Below, piece by piece: positions 1 through 11,167 of a DNA stretch of 64,000 nucleotides. A program made the position numbers and the translations under genes. Source of the stretch: Hofstenia miamia (taxonomy: Eukaryota > Xenacoelomorpha > Acoela > Hofsteniidae); assembly GCA_900660155.1 (NCBI GenBank), contig CABFPE010000401.1, positions 36,740-100,739 on the forward strand, written 5' to 3'. Position 1 is the stretch's first letter; every line of letters begins with the position of its first letter. The notes under the pieces were generated by a model. The model did not search any database. It worked only from the letters and a program-made list of their open reading frames with translations, and was not told the origin of the DNA.

Positions 1-29
1 ATGAAAATGAAAGTTTGTATTTTTGAAGT

Positions 30-885
30 GAGATAGAAATTAAGCAAGTGAGACAAATAGGGTAGCACCAGTCAATAGGTTAAGCACTTTACTTCTGGAT
101 GTTCCGCTTCAGCTGGAAGCCACAGGAATTGGTCATCTCAGTTCTTACTTAAAAGTAGTTCTGTTACTTGGATGAATTACCAATGTTAGATCTATATGCT
201 ATAAGTTCTCTGTTAACCTGTTTCTGGAATCGTGGCTGTTCAGTAAATGCTATTCAAACCTTTTGTGGAGTCAATTAAGTTTCTAGCTAAGTTTTCCTCC
301 CAGCCACCAATTCTACAATAGTGTCTTGTGTTAGTTATACAATTAGAATCAAGTTTCTTGTACACTATACTATTTGATTATCATTGTTTTATATAAGGTA
401 AATGCAAGCTTAAGTAACTCTGACATTTACAATTAGTTCTGTTTTTAGCCTAATTCCCAGCCCTGTGACTGATATTGCTGACAAGGCAATTATGCATATT
501 AGGTTAAATTGTAAGAGGTTTTTCATCAATTGTTCTATCTGCCTTGTTTGCATGTAATGATGTTAGTAAAATTATAAAAAAATGCTAAGTCATTACTGTA
601 GAATCACAGGGCACCCAGACTACTATTAGTGGTGCTCAGGAACTTAGTGGCATGGCAGAAGGTTGCCAAGGTGACCATCATAGTGAGCAACCCACATTCT
701 AACAGAAAAACAGAAGTATCAGTATTTCACCATTGTAATAAATAACAGTACAGATCCACCAAGCAGAACTAAACTTCAATGACAACTAACTTGCATGGGA
801 TCATGCCAAAGCAGTATCCAGGATGAAGATTCCAAACTCACAAAAGGTGCTACCCTATTTGTCTCTAGTTCTTAATTTCTAGCTC
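30..885. repeat. 856-bp element with 40-bp inverted ends
   Basis: The left arm (30-69) and right arm (846-885) are inverted copies sharing the exact 20-mer GAGACAAATAGGGTAGCACC, plus a further, slightly diverged 20 bases. Between the arms the two halves show weak inverted similarity (for example the AGTTCTG...TTGGAT words near 160-180 and 760-775), so this may be an old fold-back of the ~480-bp unit found next to it. No transposase-like frame lies inside. The right arm is also the tail of repeat unit A described next. Family unknown. Confidence 0.6.
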
Positions 886-1510
886 AATAAAATGCTTCTC
901 ATTAGTTCCTATTTCTCAGCTCATGTAATAATAACAGCATATGGTTGCCATGCATTCATGTTAGCCAGCAGCTTATTATCATCACAGTGTTAGGTGTTAA
1001 GTGCATGTTTGAGTTGCAAATGATTGATAAAAGTTGTTATTCCCTAACTGTAATCATAATGTAGAATTGCTGGGGAGCTCTAGCTACTCTAGCAGTACTG
1101 GGTAACTCAAGAGTTTAGATTGAAGGTTGCAAAGTCTACCATAGCAGAGAGTGACCTGCATTCCAACAGAAAACATACATTGGTGGTTCACTGATTTTGC
1201 CTAACAAATAGAGAAATTCCATTCCAAAAAGAACTTCAGCAGTGACCAATTCACACAGCATCATGTTGAAGCAATATCTTTGAAGCCATCCATACTTGCC
1301 AATTTGCTAATTGTGTGTCTCAAGTATTAATTCCAAACTCAATAAACAATTTATCTCAGAGTTCTCTTATCTCAGCTCATGTAAATAAATAATAAGTATA
1401 AGGCACATTTGCTGTGCATTCACATTTATCCAACAGCATAGTATATTTGCAAAGTGTAAATCATTATGTGCATGTACAAACAGATTGAATAAAAGATGTT
1501 ATTCTCTACA
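590..1510 (+). repeat. Two diverged direct copies of a ~470-bp unit
   Basis: Unit A (about 590-1058) and unit B (about 1059-1510) share an ordered series of blocks: a CTGTA(G/A)AAT start, a TGACC..CA..TTCCAACAGAAAA block, a CAGCATCATG/GGGATCATG block, a GTCTC.AGT.TTAATT..AACTCAATAA block, a CTCAGCTCATGTAA block, and a GATTGA.AAAAG.TGTTATTC end. Many mismatches separate the copies, so the duplication is old. No reading frame is shared. Confidence 0.6.
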
Positions 1511-2480
1511 TGTAATCATAGCCTAAAGCAGCCATAATTCAGGCTGTCACTGTTAAGGAGCTATTTGTTGCCCCAGACCTGGTGCAGTTTCCTCCTGAAT
1601 TGTTGCTGGATCTTAAGAAATAATTATCATTACAAAAAGCCTTTAATGATGAATCTAAAGGGGGTTAGCAGATAATAAATTGAAAAGATCAAACACAGTA
1701 GATGGAAGCCAAATTTATTGTGCATTTCACTACAGTGACTCAGATATTTATTACAAATCTGTAACTTATTACCTGAATTGTTTACAATTTCAAAGCACAA
1801 TTTCCCTCACAAAGTTAAAATGAGCAATCATATGTAATTCAAATCAAGGGGACAAGTACTAACACTATCAAGTAACTACACTTGAAATTCAAAAACAATT
1901 AAAAGAAATTGATACAAATAAATAGCAGTGAATCAAGAAATCAAAATGTCAAAAAAATACGCAACACTATTTCAGAGTGCCAAAAATATTAAGATCGAAA
2001 AAAGTAGGCCCTGAGTGACTCTACAATAACCTAATGCAGTCCATGATTTGGGCTGCCTACTGGAATAGAATATGTTGTTGTCCTAAACTCAGAGGAGTAA
2101 TTCCCAAATTGTCACTGGAAACATAAGCATTTATTAAGATAAGTAACATAATGCATAAAAGGGGGTTAACAATAATAAAATGAAGAAAGATCAAACACAG
2201 TTGAAGTGAGACAAAGTTTATTTGACACTCATTACAGGTGTCTCAAGTGTTTATACAAAAGTTCATAACAATTACCTGCAGCTGTTTACAGAGTTACATT
2301 CATGTTTATTAGAGCAATAACACATTTTGTGCAATCAAGGGGACAATAAATCATTAATTTGTAAGACTACACTCAAATCAAACACACGTCATCATGACAT
2401 CACTAGAAATAAAGATGCAGCATTTAGCTTGAAATTACAAAATCAAAATAAATCAGAATTAAATTAAAAGGGGCCCCAAT
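1502..2480 (+). repeat. Second pair of direct ~490-bp repeat units
   Basis: The two copies, 1502-2016 and 2017-2480, each begin with CTCTACA. They share a GGGGGTTA.CA.ATAATAAA.TGAA block, an AAAGATCAAACACAG block, a TTTATT..GCATTTCA/GACACTCATTACAG block and a CAATCAAGGGGACAA(G/T)(T/A)A block. Unit D is followed by a third CTCTACA at 2481. The pair follows unit B directly, so 0.6-2.5 kb is a continuous stretch of repeat units of two types. No coding potential was seen. Confidence 0.6.
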
Positions 2481-4766
2481 TGACTCTACACTATATTTAT
2501 ATGTAATGGTAATCAATCCTATTGAATGCCAGGTTGTAATTAATGAAACAATGATATTATTCCAATTAAAAATTTGGCAAAACAACAGTGCTATATATTT
2601 TAGTATTAACTTCTGCTAATTCTAGTGCAGTAAAATTAATAGCAGAAAACTGAATTGTACCTGACAAATATTTATTCATATTTTGCAATATTATGGCTTT
2701 ATTGATAGTACCAGTTTTAGTTTATATAAATATGTGTGATTTGATCATTTTGTTATCTTCAATTTAGTTTCAGTAAATTTGCTTTTTTTTATCTTGACTT
2801 TATATTTTATTAAAATAATGCATTTCTAGATTTGTCTATGTATTTGAAGGATACCAAGATGTGATACAACTTGGCTGGTGTATTCCTATCAACTTAGGTT
2901 AATTTCACTGACATTTCATGAGATGAGGGTTGCACTAAGTTTAGGTTTATAACTTATCACATATGTTTCACTCACTGCACCCAAGGGTTAGAGCTTGTTT
3001 ATTTTCTATCTTAATTAGGGCTCTAGTTTCATGCAACTCTTTCTTAAAGGTTATCTGTATTGGGTTGGCCTAGGATGACCACTCTTCCCTAACACAATCT
3101 CCTATTTACTTTTTACTTCTATTAGAATGGGGTAATATAGCAGGAGGAGTTCGTTACTTTGTAGCATCAGTATATCCATGCTTTGATATGAATCCCTCAG
3201 AAGATAAGGAATTAGAAATATTCACTGATTTCATACCAATGAACACAATCCTCAATTTAAAAAAATATCCTTACTAATTGTTATCATTTTCAACTGATAC
3301 AACTCATTGCACACACTGTGACTAAGTTAAAGTACATTTTGATGTTGCTATCTTTTCTTTCTTCTGAAATTATTACTTCTTTATAAACTTTATTGAATTT
3401 TCCACACCATCTATTATGCATCTTAGTATGAATTATTTCCCAACAGAATTTAGAGTTGCAGATTGTGGTTGTTGAGTACTTTGAATGTTAAAAACTCAAA
3501 CTCCAATGAATCTGTAAAACCTGATGAGAAAAACTTGAATGAGAAATCATTCATGCTCAAATTTGAACTCAATTGAAAATCCACATGAAAATTCAATAAG
3601 AGTAAAATTTATTTTAAATTTGATTCTTTGCAATCACAAATAAATATGTTTTAGTTTACAAAACTTGATTTAACTAAGAATTTTCTTGAAACAAATACTT
3701 GACCTAACTTGAGAACACAAAAACTTGATCTCCAACAAAGTAGCTTGAACTCAACTAAAAAACCCTGGTGCAGAACTAGCAAACAAACATAAGCAAATAG
3801 ATCCTAAGCTCAAAGCTAAAAACTAACACATTTGCCTTGAATTTCACAACAATCTTTGTTAAGATCCAGGAGCCTAGTGGCACATTATAAATTAATGTAT
3901 GATCCTGGCTGTATTTTACATGCCTAGGCAGCTCAAATCTAGTGTTAAGACAGTTAGGATATTGTGCAGGAAAGCACACTTCAACAGATGAAAATAGCTT
4001 AGAGAATAAGATCCCACCCAGCACCATCACACTATTATGAATTGATGAAATTGCATATCATTTATTGATATTAGTATGTCACTTATTAGACTTAATGTGT
4101 CTAGATCAATGATTTGCTATGTCAATCTCAAGCTTCACTATGTCAGTTTCAAGATTTCATATGTTGATAAAAAATACCAACCACCAAAATCAATCAGTTG
4201 TGTTACAGGCCTACACCAACCTTATTTATCAGACAAGTTGTTTTCTATCTCTTATTGCCATAAGCTTGATTTGTAATTCTTGGTTTTCTTAATTAGGGGG
4301 ATTATTTTGCTTTTTAAGAATTAGCAATATTTACATTTTGAAACTAGTTTTTTGTCACAATAATCCTTGTTGTATTTCAGCAATGTGATGCCTTCAGGAT
4401 TCATTATCAAAAGATGATTTTCTCCAAGAGTAATGACATTTTTAGCTACATTGATATTCCTCTCACAAATATTTGAAGTAGATGAAATCCAGGGAATTAG
4501 CTGTATCTTTTGGTTTCTCTCTTTTGACAAGAATCTGATCTGAAAATGAATGTGGCCAGCAATCATAATCCATTGAGGGCACTGGGTGCCAATGGATACT
4601 TACAATCATCAGTAATTTCTCCATAGCTCTGACTAATAACAACTGAATTTTCAAAATTTGGAGATTGAACAATTCTTGAACTATGCAACAAGTGTGACCC
4701 TCTCCACCAGAAAATTTTTGATAACCTCTTTGATCAGAAGATGCACATCAGCATAGTGATGTCTCA
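2481..4766. other. AT-rich intergenic stretch, CpG-free in most of its length
   Basis: I see no supported gene, RNA or repeat array. Short open frames exist (for example minus-strand frames at 3776-4030 and 4321-4672) but they resemble nothing I recognise and have no splice-site context. From about 3155 onward I find no CpG dinucleotide until about 6045. Confidence 0.5.
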
Positions 4767-4991
4767 TTATTGAAATTTTTTGTCACTGATTTCAATTTTC
4801 CATTTCTGTGAAATTTCTTTTAGAACTTCATCCTCTAATGTATCCAGAGGCAAGTTTTCTATTGCCTTATCAGTATGAGCCATTTTCTCTAAATAGTTGT
4901 ATAATTTGAAGTAGCATTCCATCAATAAATTGGTAGATGACCATCTGGTGTTGTTCTGAGTAAAGGTAACTATGCAACACAATGATGACAC
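4767..4991 (-). pseudogene. hAT transposase fragment
   Basis: The minus-strand frame contains TQNNTRWSSTNLLMECYFKL, which matches the TRW(N/S)ST(Y/N).M(L/M)ER..(K/E)L segment near the middle of hAT-family transposases, followed by an acidic helix-like stretch (residues ~40-65). No zinc-finger BED domain or C-terminal dimerisation domain is visible on either side, so only about 75 residues of a family protein of usually 500-700 residues remain. The fragment lies in the first CpG desert. The motif is short, so the family assignment is moderate. Confidence 0.4.
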
Positions 4992-5634
4992 AACTACATT
5001 GCATGCCTTACTGTGTGCATTTTCTTCATTAATTCATGTACCTTATTAATCTTTTATATGGTTCCCTTCTTACAAAGACAGGTTAATTCCTAGATTTAAA
5101 TTGACAGATTGCACAGCACAACATGGAAACATTGATGAAGTAATGCAGTGCTGTCACAGGCAATAGAAAGAATATTGTTAAACAATTTCTTCTAAACAGA
5201 TAGATCAAACTCATAGTTGGCTGAGTAAAATAAATAATCAAAGATAACCAACTATAATAGTTCTTCCCAGTTGCAGTAACTCTGACAATGATAGACTGAT
5301 TTGTTGTAATTTCATTTTTCATCCAGAATGAGCAAATGTATATGATTGTAAAGATTATATTATTCAGAGTAAACTTAGAAATTGGTTGCATTTTATACCA
5401 CATCAGCAGTTATGCTCACTTTCTGAATGATTTGTGAACAAAAAAGCAAAGGCTTCTTTACTTATTGCACATGTGTACTGAAAGCACTACACAGAATGAT
5501 GAAATGAATGCATCATTCCATGTGAATGGCACCAATTAGCCCATTAAAATTCATTGTCACCACTTAGCATCATGATTGCTGAATGAGCCACTTGTATTTC
5601 TACATTGCATGAGTTGAAACAATAGTTGTAAGCC
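4992..5634. other. Intergenic stretch with nothing recognised
   Basis: One minus-strand frame of 106 codons (5083-5403) is hydrophobic and low in complexity, with no family motif. I treat it as chance. Confidence 0.4.
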
Positions 5635-5990
5635 AAACCCTAACCCAAAACCTTATTTCTGATTAGTTTATAAACCTAAACCCCAAACTCAAGTCTCAAA
5701 CAAATTTTCCTAAGCCTAAACTCTAACCCAAGTCTCAAATTGATGTATCATAAGTCAAACCCTAACCCAAAACCCCATTTTTCATCATTTATAAACATAC
5801 ACACTAATCCAAAAGTTTATTTCTTTATTATTTTTTAAACCTAAACCCAAACTCAAGTTTCAAATAAATTTTCCTAAGCCTAAACACTAACCCAAAACCT
5901 TATTTCTGTATTATTTTATAGACCTAAACCCTAACCCAAAATCCTATTTTTTCATCATTTTATAAACCAAAGCCCTAACCCAAGTTAAAT
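5635..5990. repeat. Degenerate minisatellite with telomere-like CCCTAA words
   Basis: Several diverged units alternate ACCCTAACCCAAAACC, a T-rich spacer ending ATTTTATA(A/G)ACCTAAACCC, an AACTCAAGT(C/T)TCAAA block and a TTTTCCTAAGCCTAAAC(A/T)CTAACCC block. CCCTAA occurs repeatedly, but embedded in a longer unit of about 70-120 bp, so this is not a plain telomeric tract. CCCTAA/TTAGGG is the telomere repeat of most animals, so an interstitial telomere origin is possible but unproved. Confidence 0.6.
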
Positions 5991-6000
5991 ATGTTTAATA

Positions 6001-6220
6001 TATTAAATTTATAATATTAAAAAGTTACAACATTAGAAAAAATTACGACATTAAAATATTACGACATTAAAAAATTATGACACAAATAAGTGACAGCATT
6101 AAATAATTATGACGTTAAAAAATATTGACTTTAAAGAACTATGAAATTAAAAAATTTTGCCATTAATGAATGGTTAAAGTTCTTAAGTGATGAGATTAAA
6201 AATTTAGACATTAAAAACCT
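6001..6220 (+). repeat. Short minisatellite of GACATTAAAAA-type units
   Basis: About ten imperfect units of 15-20 bp follow the pattern ATTA(C/T)GACATTAAAA. They include ATTACGACATTAAAATATT and diverged forms such as ATTATGACGTTAAAAA. The array directly follows the CCCTAA minisatellite. Its few CpGs are almost the only ones between 3155 and 7235. Confidence 0.6.
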
Positions 6221-7080
6221 ACCCCTCTAAAATAATGCATATTGGTAGGCATTGCCTGATAAGCTCAACATGGACTTTCCTGCAGTGGTTATTTTTGATG
6301 GTGCTTGAGATCTGTGTTTGTTTGAGTGTGATAAACATTTTAATGTTATCTTCCTATGAAGATTAAATTGTGTGAATTTGGATATTCTACTGTTCTTTTT
6401 TTGCTTACTAGTGGATAACAACTAGATACACTTTACATTTGTGTCTTTTAAGTATCAGCTGATGCTTGCAATGAAGTGTGATAATTTTGTAAGGAAATAC
6501 TTGAATTCAAAATTTTACTTCAATAATTCATACTAATTTCAATTAGTTAGCATTTTTAGATAAATTTTTTAAGTGAAACATGCTCTTATACATACCCTGC
6601 TTTTATCATGGAAATTCTCCTCTTTGAATATGGTGTGGCTTCTGCTAAAATTAATCTTGATGGCTTTTGTTGTAGTTTAATTTTACAAGGAATCTATTGT
6701 TAGTTATTCTTTGGAGTTGTTGTCAAAGCATTTCCTTTGGTGGTTTATGTCCAACTGACTGCATGGCTTACAGATTTTCTTGCAAGTTTATTTGCAGTGG
6801 TTGTTACTCACATTCTATCTTGGCTAACCTCTGGCAAAATACTGTAGTCAGACACTTTGAGGTTTTTGTAGAACATGGGGAATATTTGGCTGCTCTGTTT
6901 GCCACTTAACATGCACAGGTTGTCAGATTACACTAGTTACAATGTGAAATTCTGCATGAATATTGTGGAGGAGTTAGACTTGTTAACTAGCCCTGTGGAA
7001 TCTTGTCTGTATCTAATCCAACTGCTATAGTCACCAAGTGAAAATGTTGCCACCATTGTGACACTATTTGGTTAGGCAGT
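6221..7080. other. Intergenic stretch, CpG-poor, nothing recognised
   Basis: There is no supported gene. A 70-codon plus-strand frame at 6697-6909 has no ATG at its start and no recognisable domain. Confidence 0.4.
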
Positions 7081-8496
7081 TAGTGGTGTAGCCAGAAAAT
7101 TGTTGTTGTAAAATATTCTTTAAATGTTATAATTTTTCAATTGTTTGAAAAATGGAAGTGGAAATATAATGATATTAAATTCCATTATATACTAGCAGCC
7201 CACTTTGAAAGAATACCTATACAAACACTTAGTTGTTCCATAGACGATGAATAGATTTAAGATCTGTTTAGAAAGCTGTCCATGTAAATGAGGGTGACAG
7301 AAGTGCAATTGTAAAATGCTCAGCGTCAAATTATCAAAATGACCAGAAAAAAATTGACATACATTAATATAGAAATATTATGAAACTTAAATATTTTCCT
7401 GTACTAGAAAAAATGCGAATATGACAGTATTATTCATTTAGAATTATATGTATAGGTAAAATCATGAATATGTATTAAATGGCCTTATTTCTGATAGTAA
7501 AGAAAACATAAAATGATTGCTTACAACATAACTTGAAAAACCTATCCAATTTGTGAACTTTGTGTATGGTTAACAAAGATTGCTTATGAAAGTACTTTCA
7601 TAATTTGTATGGAAAACTATTGAACCTATGATAAAATTAGATAGAATTACGCGTTGGTTTTTTGATTATGAACCATTTTTGAGAAAACCAAAAAATTTCA
7701 ATTGTCTAGATTTTATTGAAAAATTGTCCTACAAATTATATATAGACGGAAAAGTTAAAAATCAGTCTTGGCATTATTTTCATTAGTTTAGATTTCTTTT
7801 CAAGAAAAAGAAGATTAAAATTTTCATCAGTGTATGAAAGTCACAAGGATAGGTATCAATAAAGCAGGTGAAATGCGTACACTTTTTTATGCAATCTGAA
7901 GGCCTCACAAACAAATAAATTTTCAAATGAAAATTTTTTGATGCTACCTAGCCTTAGTTATTGTCATTTTATAAAATTCTCACCATAACTAATGTTCAGA
8001 AGATAAGCCGAGTTTAATCCCATGTTAGCAATAACCAACCTAAACTCATTTGTGTTTTACAGACACATCACCAACTACAATGATGCTGTGCACAAACGTC
8101 AGTGCCGAGGACGAGGAACCAGTGAATTTGCTTCTACAACAATGCACGGTTTTAGAGCGTAAATGAAAAAGAAGGGATTTTTCTGTCTTGTGAGGTTTTT
8201 AGATTATTAGACATCTCTATTAGTTTGAAGAAGCCTTTGAAGGTTGTAAAAAAACCTAGATCATTTGAGTTTAACATCAAATTGACAGATTTAAAAATTT
8301 GCATTGACTAAATGTGTATTTCACTTCTTAGAATCAATAAAACAATGTTAATAACAGAATGATTCGAATAGGTTTGCAAATAAAACACACTTGAAATTTT
8401 AAATTTTTCAATTATTTATGATTTATCCAGTTAAAATCAAATTTGGAAACCTGACCGGGGGACATTCCATCATGTCTCCCCCTGCGTACGCCACTG
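7081..8496. mobile_element. Probable hAT-like element with CAGTGG(C/T)GTA-type ends
   Basis: The left end reads TAGTGGTGTAGCCAGAAAAT. The right end, on the opposite strand, reads CAGTGGCGTACGCAGGGGGA. These match the CAGTGGCGTA.(C/G)CAG terminal inverted repeats common to animal hAT elements. The interior (1.4 kb) has no transposase frame, so it would be non-autonomous or gutted. The flanking 8-mers TAGGCAGT and TAACGAAT do not match well, so the target-site duplication is not confirmed. CpGs reappear inside this element, unlike the sequence to its left, which suggests it arrived later. Confidence 0.45.
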
Positions 8497-8754
8497 TAAC
8501 GAATTACTCTTATAATTATTGATAACAAACAAAGAAATTGTTAGTAGCATACAGAATTTATCATAGCTTTAGCTATAATGAACAAATATATTAATTATTA
8601 ATTGACATAGCCAACAATAAAAAATGAAAACAAAAGTAAGCGGAAGGAGTAAAAATTTTAAAACAATCATTTCTTCGACTAAAACTTGAAGCCTAATTAC
8701 CTCCGCTAAGGAGGTATTGTTTCGGGTATGCTTGTGTGTATCAATATAATAATT

Positions 8755-9592
8755 ATAGACCTAATCCAAACCCCTTCCCCAATCTTAACAGTAGCCCAAA
8801 CCATAACCCTAACTAGGCCCCTGTGAGAGCTCGGACTCGGACTCGCGAGCTTTGTTCAAGCTCGGCTCGCACTTTTAAAAACATTCAGCCGAGCCCGATC
8901 CAAGTCATGAATTTCCAAGCAAACACGTGTAAAATATATTAACTATTGGCTTACTGTAAAGGAATTTATTTTGATCCCAAACAAGTGACATTTAGATCTA
9001 GCATCTAGTTATATCTAATCTAGCCCTGTGTACAGAGTTGTCCATATTTATAATCCTATATAGGAATCATATTATTATTAATATACCATATATAAATGAT
9101 ATATTTATAGTAAGTTCCTATATATAAATCATATAAATATAAATAAAATAAATAGGGACACTAAGCATTTCACTACATGCAGGGGCTCCTACGTCAGTGG
9201 GGGTGGGGGGTGCGGTGGGAAGATATATTTGGTATAATAGTTTTACCAGTGTCGTTTCTGAAAGAATCAATTCTCTTGGTTCTGCTATAATGTCTCCAAA
9301 GCGACAAAGTTAATCTGCACATAACGCAGAAACTTTAATTTTTTGCAAGCGGAACAAGGATTTATTAAGTTTCCAAAACTAACGTTTTCCGTATATTTAC
9401 TCGTTATAATTTCTTTGTACTTTTATTCAATAGTTTTTACTTCGGGCTCAGCTCGGGCTCGCGAGCTTTAGCCTAAGGGCTCGTGCCAGAAATACTGGGC
9501 TCGCAGAGGCCTAATCCTAAACCCATCCTAAAAGAACTCGCACATTCATCCTAACTCTAACCCAAACCATACCTCAAACCCAAACATTATGT
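8755..9592. repeat. Telomere-like C-rich tract interrupted by an insertion
   Basis: The tracts 8755-8813 and 9514-9592 both consist of degenerate CC(C/A)TAA(C/A)CC words (ACCATAACCCTAAC; ATCCTAAACCCATCCTAA). The mobile element 8814-9513 separates them. Removing it would give one continuous C-rich tract of about 140 bp. Confidence 0.5.
8814..9513. mobile_element. 700-bp non-autonomous element with TAGGCC ends, hAT-like
   Basis: The left end TAGGCCCCTGTGAGAGCTCGG pairs with a right end that reads TAGGCCTCTGCGAGCCCAG on the opposite strand. Subterminal GCTCGGCTCG and GGGCTCGCGAGCTTTAG repeats are unusually GC-rich for this genome. The flanking 8-mers ACCCTAAC and ATCCTAAA agree at six of eight positions, as an aged 8-bp hAT duplication might, but the host tract is itself repetitive, so this could be chance. 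The interior is AT-rich with no transposase. Confidence 0.5.
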
Positions 9593-9879
9593 AGAAGATA
9601 TAAGAAAATGTATTATTAACATCAGAAGTTTGTATATGAATTACAAAAAAATTATAGTATTCTACTGTTATTATGCTAATTAGCGGTTCAACCACGAGGC
9701 TTTTGCTTGTTTACAAACCAATTATAAGATTTGGCAACGCTCATTCAATAAACACAGCGCCTTTCCCCTCACATCCTTTCATGCAGTTACTTTGTTTACC
9801 ATAACTTAAAATGAATATATTTTCTTGGAGTCGGCTCTGTCATGCTGAAGAACACAAAGTATAATGTTATGATTTATGG

Positions 9880-10046
9880 TAAGATTAGGGTTAGAATAGA
9901 ATTTAGCTTAACGGTTTGGGTTGTGCTTAGGGTTATGTTTTGGGTTCAGGGTTAAGGATAGGGTTAGAGATATGATTATGATTAGAGTTAGGTTTCGAGT
10001 TAGGGTAACGTTTTGGGATATGGTTTGGATTAGGGTTAGGGTTTTG
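9880..10046 (+). repeat. Telomere-like G-rich (TTAGGG) degenerate tract
   Basis: Repeated words TTAGGGTTAG, GTTTGGGTT, TTAGGGTTA and TTAGGGTTAGGGTTTTG occur in the orientation opposite to the C-rich tract at 8.8-9.6 kb. A 71-codon plus frame and an 89-codon minus frame cross it and are products of the repeat. Confidence 0.6.
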
Positions 10047-10073
10047 TGTTCCGATAGCCAAGACAATAATCTT

Positions 10074-10200
10074 GGTTGTAACCGACCGTGTAAGATAAAT
10101 TTTGACCTTAGCTGGTCGTTGGGAGTAAGTCTTTAGGCGTAGCCAGCCGTTGGCCGCAATGATAAAGCCGTAGCCGGCCGTTAGCTGTGATTTTTTTGCC
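10074..10200 (+). repeat. Four-copy ~31-bp minisatellite
   Basis: Four tandem units begin near 10074, 10106, 10137 and 10168. Each contains a GTAGCC(A/G)GCCGTT-type core followed by an A/T-rich tail. The unit is much richer in GC and CpG than its surroundings, and the copies differ at many positions. The minus-strand 89-codon open frame over this region is a by-product of the repeat. Confidence 0.65.
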
Positions 10201-10270
10201 ATAGTGGGCCCTTTTTACTGCTAATAAGTGAAATACCGTAATCTCAGTTTCGCCGGGAGTGGGGTGCAAG

Positions 10271-10317
10271 GGTGGCAATTGGCGCCCCAATGTTTTTATT
10301 GGGGAGGCTGTGCCACC
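10271..10317. other. Nested GC-rich hairpin
   Basis: The outer stem GGTGGCA (10271-10277) pairs with TGCCACC (10311-10317). The inner stem CCCCAAT (10285-10291) pairs with ATTGGGG (10298-10304) across a six-base T-rich loop. The outer arms resemble hAT-type ends, so this may be a collapsed mini-element rather than an RNA gene. Confidence 0.4.
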
Positions 10318-10319
10318 TA

Positions 10320-11167
10320 ATATTTGAATTTAATATGTTGAATAAAACTCAGACTCAATAATAAAACCAACATTTTATCAATATAACTTAAACACCCAAA
10401 ATATATTTTTACTGTAATGATTCCTCAAATGATAAGCAAAGAAATATGCCTACTTGTACATAATTGCAAATGAATAATGCATTATTTCTGGTTCTATAAT
10501 TATATAGAACAATTTGACAGTAAGTATTGCAAAAATATACATATTTCAATACAAAAATGGACTTTTTAAGCAACTAATGCTAATGTTAGATGTTCAATTT
10601 AAATAATTCTATTTTCATGAAAAATAATCATAAAATTATTGAAAAAATTTGTATGAAAATTTGAGTGAATATGAATTTGAAAATTAATGACAGAGTTTAG
10701 TAATGGAAAGGGCACAAAATTCTAAAAAAATTTTTTTGACTACTATTTTGTTTTTGGTGAAAGAATTTTGTGATTAATCAGTTTTTGGAAACACTTGTCA
10801 CAATTTATCAACATACAATATCACTTAAACAACTTCAGCATGGCTATTACAGCTTCAAAGTTCTTATGTGATATTTCACTCCCAATATAAACAAGGCTAT
10901 TGAATGTGTACTTTTAGTCACTATTACAAACCCAAGTAGTTATTCATTTACAATTTAGGCTCCAAACGTTCACAATATTGTGGTAAAGGTAAATCGTTCA
11001 AAAACATTTCCCATTGAACTGAGTGCTTTTAAGACGTCTCTAAATATTGGTTGATCATGCTCCAATGAAACTATGACCAAATTTCTTGTGTTATATTTAA
11101 GCAACGTGTCTCATTAAATTGTCCATTTGTGTTCTTGTCGTTACTTTCCACACCTTTCCTTTGCAAC
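10320..11167. other. AT-rich intergenic stretch, nothing recognised
   Basis: No open frame, repeat array or RNA signature worth reporting was seen. The only object of interest is the candidate first exon that begins at 11168. Confidence 0.4.

Noticed and set aside
5083-5403. 106-codon minus-strand frame
   Set aside because: Low-complexity hydrophobic translation, no homology that I recognise; consistent with chance in AT-rich DNA.
9921-10290. Overlapping frames of 60-89 codons on both strands
   Set aside because: They arise from the TTAGGG-like tract and the 31-bp minisatellite; the repeated peptide pattern mirrors the DNA repeat.
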